The notes: generated by a model from the letters alone, not told the origin. Shown: positions 51,187 through 60,663, numbered from the stretch's first letter. The stretch: DNA of 64,000 nucleotides from Blautia hansenii DSM 20583 (GCF_002222595.2 NZ_CP022413.2:66001-130000), one strand, 5' to 3'. Made by a program: numbers and translations.

Positions 51187-52344
51187 CTAAAAAGGAAGAT
51201 GACAGGGAATTTGCAAGTGGTGAATATCTAAAAAGTTTTCAACGGATATCCGTGCGCCTCCTAAAAGACAGGAGAGATTTCCTAATTTTGAGGGGATAAT
51301 GTTACAGTCTCTGTTTTGATGTCCGGCCAAGTATTCTGAAATTCTTTGGTTGATATCAGGAATATGATTGGAAAAAGCGCTGTTTAATACAATGATATCA
51401 GTATTAAAGGTGTTAATAATATTGTTAATGCCAATGGAGATGTATTTCACGAATAAATCCATCATTTCATGGGCAAGAGGCAGGTTTGCATCATAATCCT
51501 TTAAAAATTCAGATATAGTAACGTTTTCTTTCTTCTGTCGGGCAGCATAATTTTCCAGAATGGCTCTTTGAGAGGCATAAAGCTCAAAACAGCCCTGATT
51601 TCCGCAGGGGCATGGTTTTCCGTCAGGGAATAAGATGGTGTGCCCGAATTCACCGGCATAGCCATCCCGTCCTTTATATAAGCGTCCGTTTACCAGAATT
51701 CCCATACCAATTCCGTCATGCACATTGATATGTATCATATTTTTATATTTGTGATGAAAGGCGGCTTCTCCCAAAACAGAGAGATTTGCTTCATTTTCTA
51801 CAAAGACAGGAATTTGAAAAGTTTCCTGCAAATGTGTACCCAGACCGCTTTTGGGGAGAGGATAATAAGGCGTAAATAAAATTTCGTTTTTTTGGACAAC
51901 TCCATAAATACCAATGGAAACTCCGATAATTTTATTTTTAAACGCAGTATTTTCTCTGATATAGAAATTTAAAATCTGTTCTAAATGCTGCAAAAGATTA
52001 TCCTGTGGACAGAAGGGGATTTTTTTGATTTCCTGTACTTCTCCCTTTAAGTTTGTCAAAAGGGCAATAATCTGCTGCGGTTGTATTTCTAAAGACAGGG
52101 CAAAACCATAAGCTTTGTTAAACTCCAGCAGGATGGGCTTTCTTCCCATGGAGGTTTGGGCACTGCCGATTTCCCTGATGAAATTCTGTTCCAATAATTC
52201 CTGTACAATATTGGAAATGGTTGCTTTTGTAAGGGATAATTGCTTTGCCAGTTCTGCTCTGGAAACAGGAGGGTTATTTATAATAAATTCTAATACCAGA
52301 CGGCGGTTATTATTGCGTATCATTTCCTGATTGGCGATGGACAT
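51187..52344 (-). CDS. ROK-family transcriptional repressor (NagC/XylR type)
   Basis: Start at ATG 52344 (MSIANQEMIRNNNRRLVLEF), GGAG eight bases upstream; the frame extends to 52410 without support. N-terminal winged helix (SRAELAKQLSLTKATISNIVQELLEQNFI, residues 28-56), then a ROK kinase-like domain with VSIGIYGVV, VFVENEANLSVLGE, DGIGMGILVNGRLYKG and the zinc site GHTILFPDGKPCPCGNQGCFELYAS. These repressors respond to sugars or amino-sugar phosphates. It stands alone on the minus strand, so its target is not evident. Confidence 0.92.
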   Translation of the reverse strand: MSIANQEMIRNNNRRLVLEFIINNPPVSRAELAKQLSLTKATISNIVQELLEQNFIREIGSAQTSMGRKPILLEFNKAYGFALSLEIQPQQIIALLTNLKGEVQEIKKIPFCPQDNLLQHLEQILNFYIRENTAFKNKIIGVSIGIYGVVQKNEILFTPYYPLPKSGLGTHLQETFQIPVFVENEANLSVLGEAAFHHKYKNMIHINVHDGIGMGILVNGRLYKGRDGYAGEFGHTILFPDGKPCPCGNQGCFELYASQRAILENYAARQKKENVTISEFLKDYDANLPLAHEMMDLFVKYISIGINNIINTFNTDIIVLNSAFSNHIPDINQRISEYLAGHQNRDCNIIPSKLGNLSCLLGGARISVENFLDIHHLQIPCHLPF

Positions 52345-52473
52345 AATAAAAGCTCCTTCGTATGTTAAACTTTTTGTTCTTATCATACACTTTTCCGGGA
52401 AAGGGGGCAAGGGATATACAGCTCTTCTTTCGAGAACCTTTAGAGAAACTTTAGAAGTATGTGGGAGAAAATG

Positions 52474-52482
52474 TGGTATAAT
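52474..52482 (+). promoter_or_regulatory. Extended -10 upstream of DUF1002 gene
   Basis: TGGTATAAT directly precedes the structured element at 52483; -35 is not clear. The transcript leader would contain the whole hairpin. Confidence 0.55.
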
Positions 52483-52631
52483 GAAGTTGTCGCATTAAGT
52501 ATATATCCGGAAATATTGATACATTTTATGCTCAGCCTGCGCTCACTTTGAGCTTATAATCTCAAAGCGTGCTCGACAAATTCGCTAAAAGTGCATCAAT
52601 ATTTCTGAATAATATTTAAAGTGACAACTTC
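52483..52631 (+). repeat. 149-base structured element, copy 2 of the hairpin repeat family
   Basis: GAAGTTGTC (52483-52491) pairs with GACAACTTC (52623-52631). A second long stem joins GAAATATTGAT (about 52512) to ATCAATATTTC (about 52599), and a hairpin of TTTGAG/CTCAAA lies inside, so the whole piece folds into one branched rod. Its left end (GTTGTCGCATTAAG) matches the elements at 44900 and 53625. No gene inside. Confidence 0.65.
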
Positions 52632-52717
52632 GGTTTGGAAAGGAAATACCCTTTTGAGTGTTTCCTCGCCGGCACATGTGGTATATAAAATATGTAGAAT
52701 TTAAGGAGATTGAAGAT

Positions 52718-53617
52718 ATGAAGAAAAAAGGAATTGCGTTGCTGCTTACAGGTGTGATTATGGCATCTTGTTCTATGCCTGTTTATGCGGACAGAGAGGA
52801 TGCAAAGCTAGATGTTCCCTATATTTCGCTGGGAGCAGATTTGAATGCGCAGGAAAAGGCTTCTGTTTTGGAGCTTTTAGGTGTTTCGGAAAAGGATTTA
52901 GAAGATTATACTGTTGCTACGGTTACAAATAAGGATGAGCATAATTATCTGGACTCTTATCTGGATAAAAGTGTTATCGGTTCAAGGGCTCTTTCTTCTG
53001 TTCTGGTAGAGGGAAAAGAAGATGGAAACGGAATTCACGTAACAACAAAAAATATTACATACTGTACGCCGGGAATGTACGAAAATGCCCTTGCCACAGC
53101 GGGAATTAAGGATGCGGATATTGTGGTGGCAGGTCCGTTTAAAATTTCAGGAACAGCGGCTTTGGTAGGTGCGATTAAATCTTATGAAAATATGACAGGT
53201 GAAGAAGTAAAAGAAGAAAATGTAGAAACAGCTACCAATGAGCTGGTTATTACCGGACAGATTGCGGAAGATGTAGGAAGTCAGGAAAAAGCAGAGCAGC
53301 TCATCGGAGCAATTAAAGGAGAGGTAGTCAGCAGCGGCGTTTCATCACCGGAAGAAATCGGAGAAATTGTAGACCAGGCTGTAAAAGAGATGGAGGTAAA
53401 GCTTTCTGAGGAAGACCGTCAGGCTATTGTAAAGCTCATGGAAAAAATCGAAAATCTGGATTTGGATATCAACAGCTTAAAAGAACAGGCAAAAAATCTT
53501 TACGATAAGATTGAAGATTTAGGATTAAAGCTGGATATTAATGAAGAAGAGGTAAAGGGATTTTTTGATAAAATTATAGAGTTCTTTAAGAATTTATTTT
53601 CCGGTAATCAAGAATAA
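52718..53617 (+). CDS. Secreted DUF1002 family protein
   Basis: 299 residues from ATG 52718 (AAGGAG nine bases upstream). Signal peptide with MKKKGIALLLTGVIMASCSM and cleavage near YADRE. The DUF1002 region (SLGADLNAQEKASVLELLGV to KISGTAALVGAIKSYENMTG, ~20-180) is followed by helical, Glu/Lys-rich segments ending KIIEFFKNLFSGN. Proteins of this family (YpuA-like) are exported in Firmicutes, with unknown function. The leader carries the structured element at 52483. Confidence 0.85.
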   Translation: MKKKGIALLLTGVIMASCSMPVYADREDAKLDVPYISLGADLNAQEKASVLELLGVSEKDLEDYTVATVTNKDEHNYLDSYLDKSVIGSRALSSVLVEGKEDGNGIHVTTKNITYCTPGMYENALATAGIKDADIVVAGPFKISGTAALVGAIKSYENMTGEEVKEENVETATNELVITGQIAEDVGSQEKAEQLIGAIKGEVVSSGVSSPEEIGEIVDQAVKEMEVKLSEEDRQAIVKLMEKIENLDLDINSLKEQAKNLYDKIEDLGLKLDINEEEVKGFFDKIIEFFKNLFSGNQE

Positions 53618-53624
53618 GAAATTT

Positions 53625-53668
53625 GGAGCTGCCGCATTAGGCGTATATCATGTTTAAGCGGCAGATCC
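53625..53668 (+). repeat. Hairpin repeat element, copy 3
   Basis: CTGCCGC (53629-53635) pairs with GCGGCAG (53658-53664), extended by GGA/TCC. It shares GCTGCCGCATTAGGCGTA with copy 1. It lies between convergent genes (DUF1002 and the alarmone synthetase). Confidence 0.65.
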
Positions 53669-53709
53669 TGCTTATAAAAGGCTATGATAGATTTCTTTAA
53701 TACAATTCT

Positions 53710-54357
53710 TTATGAATTCTTTTCAGAAAATTCCTGTATTTTTTCATTCAGAGAGAGCATACGTCGATCCAGATTTGAAACGATATTTGCACATTCCTGC
53801 AGCTCACGGCGAATATAATCTGGTGCATTTCCCTCAAATTTATAATAGATTTTATGTTCCAGACTTGCCCAGAAATCCTGTGCAATGGTGCGGATTTGTA
53901 TTTCCACAATGGTATCCACAATTCCCTGTGTCAGATGAATAGGAACTGTCACCAGAATGTGATAGCTTTGATATCCGCTTACTTTTGGATGCGTAATGTA
54001 ATCCTTCACAGAAACTACCTTTAAATCGCTTTGTTTTGTAATCATATCTGCAATCAAATAGATATCAGAAGTAAAAGAACATATAATGCGGATACCTGCG
54101 ATGTCATTTACGTACTTCACCATGTTTTCCACACTGGTTTCATAACCGTTCTTTTTTAGCTTATTTACAATACTTGCCGGAGTTTTAATGCGGGATTTAA
54201 TGTGTTCAATAGGAGTATAATGATAAATGTGCTGAAATTCATCGTTGAGAATATCAATTTTTGTATTAATTTCTTTTAAAGCGGCGTTGTAGAGGAACAT
54301 GAGCGTTTCCCAGCCGTCTGCATCTTCTTGCTTGATTAGTTCTATAAGTTTTTCCAT
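53710..54357 (-). CDS. Small alarmone synthetase (RelA/SpoT-domain GTP pyrophosphokinase)
   Basis: 215 residues with the (p)ppGpp synthetase domain only: IKSRIKTPASIVNKLKKNGY, DIAGIRIICSF, HPKVSGYQSYHILVTV, VEIQIRTIAQDFWASLEHKIYYK. No HD hydrolase, TGS or ACT domain, so it is of the YjbM/RelQ type. It makes (p)ppGpp in stress. Its promoter -10 (TATACT) lies in the loop of the terminator of the upstream PTS gene (54389-54428). Confidence 0.93.
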   Translation of the reverse strand: MEKLIELIKQEDADGWETLMFLYNAALKEINTKIDILNDEFQHIYHYTPIEHIKSRIKTPASIVNKLKKNGYETSVENMVKYVNDIAGIRIICSFTSDIYLIADMITKQSDLKVVSVKDYITHPKVSGYQSYHILVTVPIHLTQGIVDTIVEIQIRTIAQDFWASLEHKIYYKFEGNAPDYIRRELQECANIVSNLDRRMLSLNEKIQEFSEKNS

Positions 54358-54384
54358 TTTTGTGTCCTCATTAAAGAAAATAAA

Positions 54385-54430
54385 AGTCTGTCACTTTTTC
54401 TTAGTATAGCAGAAAAGCGACAGACAGTCA
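54385..54430 (-). terminator. Terminator of PTS IIC-like gene 2, with promoter in its loop
   Basis: GTCTGTCACTTTTT pairs with AAAAGCGACAGAC (13-bp stem), then TTTTATTTTC on the minus strand. The loop contains TATACT (minus), which probably starts the alarmone synthetase transcript. Confidence 0.7.
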
Positions 54431-54440
54431 AAAAAGATTT

Positions 54441-55451
54441 TTATGTTGTATGAAGAAGCATGTCCTGAGATTTAATCAGATTTAATTTTCGCATGCCGTT
54501 GGCAATAAACAACGTAAGGACGCCCGGCAGGATGAAATGAAACAGAAGGATTTTTAAAAACACCATCTGCGGGGCTTCTCCTGCTGTCATGGTTTCCCAA
54601 GTAGTCGTCTGTCCCATAAGTCCCATAGTGCCCAGACCGGAACCGTTAGGTGAATTTTGCATTTTTCCTAAGAGAACGCCCAGAGGTCCTAAAATGGCGC
54701 TGGAAAGTATAGGAGGCAGCAGAAGGAATGGGTTTTTCAGAATATTAGGAAGCAGCAGCAATGGCGTGCCTGTTCCGATAGAAAGAAGTCCTGAAAAACC
54801 GTTTTCTCGATAACTTGCAACAGCCATTCCTACCATACTGCAACAGCAGCCGATGGTTGCCGCTCCGGCAGCCGGTCCTGATAATCCCGCTATAACGCCC
54901 AGTGCAGCAGTACCGATAGGGAAAACAACGGCGATGCTCATAAGTACTGCAACTATTATCCCCATAAGGAGAGGCTGTTGCTGTGCTCCCCAATTTACAC
55001 AGTTGCCAAACTCCTGTATAAAGTAACTCAGGGGTGTCTCCAGCAAAAGATTTATAAGTTCTCCGCATAAAAATCCCGTAAGAGGACACAGAAATAAATC
55101 AAAACGAGTTTTTTTGACAAAGAGACGAGAAAGTTCAATAGCTGTAAAGGCAGCCAGAAAAGAGCACAAAAACGCTGACGGACCGGCGGCATCGCCTCCT
55201 AACATACCTGCAATACCGGCACATAGTACAACAAGAGGCGCTTCCTGAAGCTGGCAGGCAACACCCACCCCAATGCCTATTCCGGTAAGTCCGGTGGCAA
55301 TCCCGCTTAAATGAATAAGCGTACTGTTAAAGTCACTGGGGAAAAGGTTCGCAATCTGTCGCAAAAACATTCCCATAATCAATGTGGCAAAGATACCACA
55401 TGCCATTCCGTGAGCCCCTTCTATGAAAAATCGTTGTAAAAATCGTTTCAT
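54441..55451 (-). CDS. PTS IIC-like membrane transporter, paralogue 2
   Basis: 336 residues, about ten membrane segments: ACQLQEAPLVVLCAGIAGMLGG, GAQQQPLLMGIIVAVLMSIAVVFPIG and GPAAGAATIGCCCSMVGMAVASYRENGFSGLLSIG. The CC.MVGMA..S.REN.. block matches the gene at 9913 (GCCAQMMGFAVMSFRENKWGG). It has no IIA/IIB partner nearby. The start overlaps the end of the S1-domain gene by four bases, an odd pairing that suggests co-translation. Substrate unknown. Confidence 0.8.
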   Translation of the reverse strand: MKRFLQRFFIEGAHGMACGIFATLIMGMFLRQIANLFPSDFNSTLIHLSGIATGLTGIGIGVGVACQLQEAPLVVLCAGIAGMLGGDAAGPSAFLCSFLAAFTAIELSRLFVKKTRFDLFLCPLTGFLCGELINLLLETPLSYFIQEFGNCVNWGAQQQPLLMGIIVAVLMSIAVVFPIGTAALGVIAGLSGPAAGAATIGCCCSMVGMAVASYRENGFSGLLSIGTGTPLLLLPNILKNPFLLLPPILSSAILGPLGVLLGKMQNSPNGSGLGTMGLMGQTTTWETMTAGEAPQMVFLKILLFHFILPGVLTLFIANGMRKLNLIKSQDMLLHTT

Positions 55452-56149
55452 AATTTCAGATTTTTAAATAAAGAGCCTAAGGAAGTAGAGATTTCTTCGC
55501 TTTCCGGTAATTCGTAATCCGGTTCTTCCTCTTTTTCTTCTGCGATTTCATTGAGCGCTTTCATGCTCAGACTGATTTTTCCGTCTTCGTTTTTGATTAC
55601 TTTTGCTTTTACTGTATCGCCAATGCTTAAAACGGCTTTCGGTGATTTAATTCGTTTTTCGGAAATCTGAGAAACGTGTACAAGACCGGATATTCCGTCA
55701 CCTAAATCAATGAAAGCGCCGTAAGTCTGTAAGGACTCTACGGTACCTTCCACAATACTTCCCACCTTAATATCGTCAATTTTACTGCGTTTTTCAGCGT
55801 CAGCCTTTTCTTTTAAAATTTCTTTTGCAGAGAGAACAAGACGGTTTTCCTGTTCGTCTACTTCAAAAACCCTTACAGTAATGGTCTTTTTTAAGAAATC
55901 TTCTGGATTTTCTACATAATTTAAAGCCAGCTTGGAAACCGGGATAAAAGCACGGATACCTTCTACATAAGCAATAACGCCGCCTTTTACAATGCCCTCC
56001 ACGGACACTTCAAATTCTGTTTTGTCTTCCTTCATCTGCTCTAATTTGTCCCATATAAGCATATCATCGTCACGGAAGTTAGAGAAAGAAGCGTCAATTT
56101 CTTTCATGTAGTCTTCCATAGTTTCTTGTTTTTTCATTTCTTCTGACAT
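55448..56149 (-). CDS. S1-domain RNA-binding protein (RpsA-like)
   Basis: Start at ATG 56149 (MSEEMKKQETMEDYMKEIDA) with GGAGGT upstream; the frame extends to 56200. 233 residues with two S1 motifs: ~52-115 (VEGIVKGGVIAYVEGIRAFIPVSKL) and ~130-200 (GSIVEGTVESLQTYGAFIDLGDGISGLVHVSQIS). Short S1 proteins of this kind occur in Firmicutes in place of the six-motif ribosomal S1; they bind mRNA or ribosomes. The C-terminus is acidic and ends SLGSLFKNLKL. Confidence 0.9.
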   Translation of the reverse strand: MSEEMKKQETMEDYMKEIDASFSNFRDDDMLIWDKLEQMKEDKTEFEVSVEGIVKGGVIAYVEGIRAFIPVSKLALNYVENPEDFLKKTITVRVFEVDEQENRLVLSAKEILKEKADAEKRSKIDDIKVGSIVEGTVESLQTYGAFIDLGDGISGLVHVSQISEKRIKSPKAVLSIGDTVKAKVIKNEDGKISLSMKALNEIAEEKEEEPDYELPESEEISTSLGSLFKNLKL

Positions 56150-56264
56150 TGAAATACCTCCATGTTTTAAATTTTGGATTAAGTATATCATAATTGCCAT
56201 TGATTTAGAAGTATGTTACTATAAAAACAGATAGAACTGCAGTAAAGGCAGAAAGGAAAGAAGA

Positions 56265-57923
56265 ATGGGAAAGCAAGGAAAAATATACATTATCGGACAT
56301 AAAAATCCAGACACAGACTCTATTTGTTCAGCGATTGCTTATGCGGATATAAAGAACAGAATGAGTAACGGAAATCGCTATGCGGCAAAGAGAGCGGGAC
56401 AGATAAATGAAGAAACAGAATATGTGCTGAAACGATTTGGTGTGGAAGCGCCGGGTTACCTGTCAGATGTTGGGACACAGGTAAAAGATATGGATATTCG
56501 TGAAACTCCGGGAGTTCCCAACAGTATTTCCATTAAAGATGCGTGGGCAATTATGAAAGAGAGCAGTGCAGTAACATTGCCTATTACAAAAGAGGACGGA
56601 CAGCTGGAAGGATTGATTACCACAGGAGATATTGCAAAATCCTACATGGATGCCCATGACAATTATTTCCTTTCCAATGCCAGAACCCAGTACAGAAGTA
56701 TTGCCAATACCGTAGAAGGCGTCATTGTAACAGGAAATTCCCATGGGTATTTTGTAAAGGGAAAGGTGGTAATCGGGGCGGCAAATCCGGATAAATTAGG
56801 AGATTTTCTGGAGGAAGACGATTTGGTTATCTTAGGAGACCGCCATGAAGACCACTTATGCGCTATTCAGGAAAATGTAAGCTGTATGATTGTGTGCAAC
56901 CATGCCAGAGTATCTGCAGATATTATTGAGGCGGCAGAAAGAAACCAGTGCGTCATCATTCAGTCCGCTCTTGATACATTTACCGTAGCAAGATTGATTA
57001 ATCAGAGTATTCCTGTGAAACACATTATGAAAAAGGAAAATCTGATTACGTTTCAGACAGATGACTTTACCGATAATGTAAAGGACATCATGGTAAAAAA
57101 CCGACACAGAGCATTTCCGGTGGTAAATAAGCATGGCAAATATATTGGTACGGTTTCCCGCCGTAATTTGCTGGGAATGAAAAAGAAACAGCTGATTTTA
57201 GTTGACCATAATGAGAAGACACAGGCAGTGGACAATATTGATGCGGCAGAAATATTGGAAATTATCGACCATCACAGATTGGGCTCACTGGAAACTTTAC
57301 AGCCGGTGATGTTCCGCAATCAGCCGGTAGGGTGTACAGCGACAATTATGTATCAGATTTATGTGGAAAAGGCGTTGGAAATCAGTCCGTCTATTGCGGG
57401 GCTTTTATGTTCTGCGATTATTTCAGATACTTTGATGTTTCGTTCGCCTACCTGTACCTCCGCAGATAAAATGGCGGCAGGCGCTTTGGCTTTGATTGCG
57501 GGAATTAATATAGAAGAACATGCAAAAGAAATGTTTACTGCGGGAAGTAATTTGAGAGGAAAGACTACGGAAGTTATTTTCTATCAGGATTTCAAGCGTT
57601 TTACAGCGGATACCGTGAATTTTGGCGTAGGACAGATTAGCTCCATGAACGAAGAGGAGCTGAAGGATTTAAAGAAAAGGCTTATTCCGTTTATGGAACA
57701 TGAGTGCGGAAAGAACGGAATTTCTATGGTATTTTTCATGCTGACTAATATTTTGGATGAGTCCTCTGAAATTATCTGCTACGGAGAGGGCAGTGGAAAA
57801 CTGGTACGAGATGCGTTTGAAGTGCAGGAGTCTGACAGTGGTTATATACTGCCCGGTGTGGTATCCAGAAAGAAACAGCTGATACCTGCATTTATCGGAA
57901 CTTTGCAGCAGAACGGAAATTAG
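56265..57923 (+). CDS. Manganese-dependent inorganic diphosphatase, CBS/DRTGG type
   Basis: 552 residues: DHH-type N-terminus GHKNPDTDSICSAIAYA, split by a regulatory insert with a CBS pair and a DRTGG domain (~70-300; TLPITKEDGQLEGLITTGDIAKSY and FPVVNKHGKYIGTVSRRNLL), then DHH part two EIIDHHRLGSL and the DHHA2 C-terminus. It hydrolyses pyrophosphate; CBS domains bind adenine nucleotides and tune activity. Full length for CBS-PPases. AAAGGA precedes the ATG. Confidence 0.93.
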   Translation: MGKQGKIYIIGHKNPDTDSICSAIAYADIKNRMSNGNRYAAKRAGQINEETEYVLKRFGVEAPGYLSDVGTQVKDMDIRETPGVPNSISIKDAWAIMKESSAVTLPITKEDGQLEGLITTGDIAKSYMDAHDNYFLSNARTQYRSIANTVEGVIVTGNSHGYFVKGKVVIGAANPDKLGDFLEEDDLVILGDRHEDHLCAIQENVSCMIVCNHARVSADIIEAAERNQCVIIQSALDTFTVARLINQSIPVKHIMKKENLITFQTDDFTDNVKDIMVKNRHRAFPVVNKHGKYIGTVSRRNLLGMKKKQLILVDHNEKTQAVDNIDAAEILEIIDHHRLGSLETLQPVMFRNQPVGCTATIMYQIYVEKALEISPSIAGLLCSAIISDTLMFRSPTCTSADKMAAGALALIAGINIEEHAKEMFTAGSNLRGKTTEVIFYQDFKRFTADTVNFGVGQISSMNEEELKDLKKRLIPFMEHECGKNGISMVFFMLTNILDESSEIICYGEGSGKLVRDAFEVQESDSGYILPGVVSRKKQLIPAFIGTLQQNGN

Positions 57924-57956
57924 TGCATTGTATATTGGTTTTGAAAGGACAAGAAA

Positions 57957-58550
57957 ATGAGTAAAATTGAGTGGAAACCGGGAAATATGCTTTATCCTCT
58001 GCCGGTGGTAATGGTGAGTGTGGCGGATGAAGAAGGGAAGGACAATATTATTACCGTGGCATGGGCAGGAACAGTATGTACCAATCCGCCTATGGTGTCT
58101 ATTTCTGTACGACCGGAACGATATTCCTATTATATGATAAAAGAAACAGGAGAATTTGTGATTAATCTTACTACGGAGAAACTGGCTTATGCAACCGATT
58201 ACTGTGGGGTCAAATCCGGTCGTGACGTAGATAAATTTAAAGAGGCACATTTAACAAGAGAATCAGCCTCTCATGTGGGAGCGCCGATGATAAAGGAGTC
58301 TCCAGTTTCTATTGAATGTCGGGTAAGAGAAGTGCAGGAGTATGGAAGCCACAGCGTGTTTACGGCAGATGTGCTGGCGGTACATGTGGATGACCAATAC
58401 ATGGATGAAAAAGGCAAGTTTGATTTGGCAATGTCAAATCCAATTGTTTATTCCCACGGAGAGTATTATGGATTAGGGAAGAAATTGGGAACCTTTGGGT
58501 ATAGTATTAAGAAGAAAAGAAAGAAAAAACAGAAGAAGCAGGGGAAATGA
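57957..58550 (+). CDS. Flavin reductase-like / FMN-binding protein
   Basis: 197 residues: KPGNMLYPLPVVMVSVADEEGKDNIITVAWAGTVCTNPPMVSISVRPERYSYYMIKETGEFVINL, the split-barrel flavin-reductase (DIM6/NTAB) pattern. Such proteins bind FMN; the partner is unknown. The last residues (KKKRKKKQKKQGK) are extremely basic, which may bind RNA or be disordered. The end overlaps the shikimate kinase start region. Confidence 0.88.
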   Translation: MSKIEWKPGNMLYPLPVVMVSVADEEGKDNIITVAWAGTVCTNPPMVSISVRPERYSYYMIKETGEFVINLTTEKLAYATDYCGVKSGRDVDKFKEAHLTRESASHVGAPMIKESPVSIECRVREVQEYGSHSVFTADVLAVHVDDQYMDEKGKFDLAMSNPIVYSHGEYYGLGKKLGTFGYSIKKKRKKKQKKQGK

Positions 58551-58552
58551 GT

Positions 58553-59050
58553 ATGGAAAATATTACACTGATTGGAATGCCCGGTGTAGGAAAAAGTACG
58601 GTAGGTGTTATTCTGGCGAAGGTGCTGGGATATGAATTTGTAGATTCAGACCTGTTAATTCAAAAGTCTGAAAATCTGCTTTTGCGGGAAATTATTGCAA
58701 GGGACGGACAGGATGGTTTTTTGAAAATTGAAAACAGAGTAAATGCTTCTATTGAGACAGAAAAATCAGTAATTGCCACGGGAGGAAGCGTGGTATACTG
58801 TGCAGAAGCCATGGAACATTTGAGGAAAATCGGTAAAGTGGTATACCTGAAGCTGGAATATGAAGAACTAAAGAAACGTTTGGGAAATCTTAGAGGCAGA
58901 GGCGTGGTTTTAAGAGACGGACAGACTTTAAAAGACTTGTACGATGAGCGGACACCTCTTTATGAAAAATATGCAGATATTGTAGTTGATGAGAAAAATC
59001 TGGATGTAGAGGGAACTTTACAGAAAATTCTCGAAAATATTGCTGAATAA
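58553..59050 (+). CDS. aroK: Shikimate kinase
   Basis: About 165 residues: ITLIGMPGVGKSTVGVILAKVLGYEFVDSDLLI (Walker A, substrate Asp), IENRVNASIETEKSVIATGGSVVY (GGG-like binding loop, here GGS) and RTPLYEKYADIVVD. It phosphorylates shikimate in the chorismate pathway. ATG 58553 is eight bases after GGGG; ATG 58547 overlaps the upstream stop (ATGA) and is the alternative. Confidence 0.9.
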   Translation: MENITLIGMPGVGKSTVGVILAKVLGYEFVDSDLLIQKSENLLLREIIARDGQDGFLKIENRVNASIETEKSVIATGGSVVYCAEAMEHLRKIGKVVYLKLEYEELKKRLGNLRGRGVVLRDGQTLKDLYDERTPLYEKYADIVVDEKNLDVEGTLQKILENIAE

Positions 59051-59103
59051 TTGACGGCAAGGGTTTGGAAAACTGTGGAGAAACGGGAAAATGCGGATTT
59101 TTA

Positions 59104-59130
59104 TTTACAAATTCATATATCTGTTATAAT
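59104..59130 (+). promoter_or_regulatory. Promoter of murA (probable)
   Basis: TTTACA (59104-59109) and TATAAT (59125-59130) with a short 15-base spacer; a second TATAAT overlaps at 59130-59135. Confidence 0.45.
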
Positions 59131-59283
59131 ATAATGGATAAGCCATAAAATAGTATTGAGAAAGTATTGTAAACAGACGTGAATTCGAGAAATGGCTTTA
59201 TAACAAATAGATAAAACCTGTGACAGACAGGAAGACATAGATTTAGACAGGTAGTGATACCTGGGAAAACAAGAGGTGTGTAT

Positions 59284-60576
59284 ATGGAGCAGTATATTAT
59301 TAAGGGTGGAAACCCATTGGTCGGTGAAGTGGAAATTGGCGGTGCCAAGAACGCAGCGCTGGCTATACTGGCAGCAGCAATCATGACAGATGAGACGGTA
59401 CACATTGAAAATTTACCAGATGTTCGTGATATTAATGTGTTATTAGAGGCGATTAAAGAAATTGGTGCTACTGTTGACCGCATTGGACCTACGGAAGTAA
59501 AGATTGCGGGAGCAACCATTGGAAATATTACTGTTGAGTATGAATATATTAAGAAAATCAGAGCGTCCTATTATTTGTTGGGTGCTCTTTTAGGCAAATA
59601 TAAAAATGCAGAAGTGCCCCTTCCGGGAGGCTGTAATATAGGAAGTCGTCCGATTGACCAGCATTTAAAAGGTTTTCGGGCTCTCGGTGCGTCAGTAGAT
59701 ATTATTCACGGTGCAGTTGTAGCAAAGGCGGAGCATCTTACAGGAAAACATATTTTTATGGATATGGTGTCAGTGGGTGCGACAATCAATGTTATGATGG
59801 CAGCGGCAATGGCGCAGGGAAATACGACTATTGAGAATGCGGCCAGAGAGCCTCATGTTGTAGACGTTGCAAACTTCCTTAACAGCATGGGCGCAAATAT
59901 TAAAGGAGCCGGTACAGATGTAATCCGTATTCAGGGAGTGGACAAGCTTCATGGTACAACTTACTCCATTATTCCGGACCAGATTGAAGCAGGAACCTTC
60001 ATGTGTGCAGCAGCAGCAACCATGGGGGATATTATGGTGAAAAACGTTATTCCAAAACACTTGGAAGCAACGACAGCAAAATTGGAAGAAATCGGATGTC
60101 AGGTAGAAGAATTCGATGATGCGGTGCGTGTTGTGGCAAATAAACGTTTAAAACGCACAAATGTAAAAACAATGCCATATCCGGGCTATCCTACGGACAT
60201 GCAGCCTCAGTTTGCCGTGGCGTTGACTCTGGCAGAGGGTACAAGTATTGTAACGGAAAGTATTTTTGAAAATCGTTTTAAATATGCAGATGAGCTTACC
60301 AGAATGGGGGCTAATATTAAGGTAGAGGGAAATACTGCAATTATTGACGGAGTGCAGAAGCTTGCGGGAGCAAGAGTAAGCGCGCCGGATTTAAGGGCGG
60401 GTGCAGCCCTTGTTATTGCCGGTCTGGCAGCAGAAGGCATTACGATTGTGGACGATATTGTTTATATTCAGAGAGGATATGAGCGTTTTGAAGAAAAGCT
60501 CAGAAGCCTTGGCGCTGAAATTGAAAAGGTTTCCAGTGAAAAAGAAATTAAAAAATTCCAGCTTCGAGTAGGCTGA
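59284..60576 (+). CDS. murA: UDP-N-acetylglucosamine 1-carboxyvinyltransferase
   Basis: 430 residues from ATG 59284 (AGAGGTG upstream; the frame extends to 59254). GGNPLVGEVEIGGAKNAAL (Lys22 region), KIRASYYLLGALLG, the active-site loop PLPGGCNIGSRPID with Cys117, and PYPGYPTDMQPQ. First committed step of peptidoglycan synthesis; the Cys form is fosfomycin-sensitive in principle. Confidence 0.96.
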   Translation: MEQYIIKGGNPLVGEVEIGGAKNAALAILAAAIMTDETVHIENLPDVRDINVLLEAIKEIGATVDRIGPTEVKIAGATIGNITVEYEYIKKIRASYYLLGALLGKYKNAEVPLPGGCNIGSRPIDQHLKGFRALGASVDIIHGAVVAKAEHLTGKHIFMDMVSVGATINVMMAAAMAQGNTTIENAAREPHVVDVANFLNSMGANIKGAGTDVIRIQGVDKLHGTTYSIIPDQIEAGTFMCAAAATMGDIMVKNVIPKHLEATTAKLEEIGCQVEEFDDAVRVVANKRLKRTNVKTMPYPGYPTDMQPQFAVALTLAEGTSIVTESIFENRFKYADELTRMGANIKVEGNTAIIDGVQKLAGARVSAPDLRAGAALVIAGLAAEGITIVDDIVYIQRGYERFEEKLRSLGAEIEKVSSEKEIKKFQLRVG

Positions 60577-60663
60577 TGGAGTTTTTAGAAAAAATGCTTG
60601 ACGGATAACGGGAAAAGCGTTATCGTAGTAGTGTTAAATAGAAAATTGTAAATGTTATATTTT

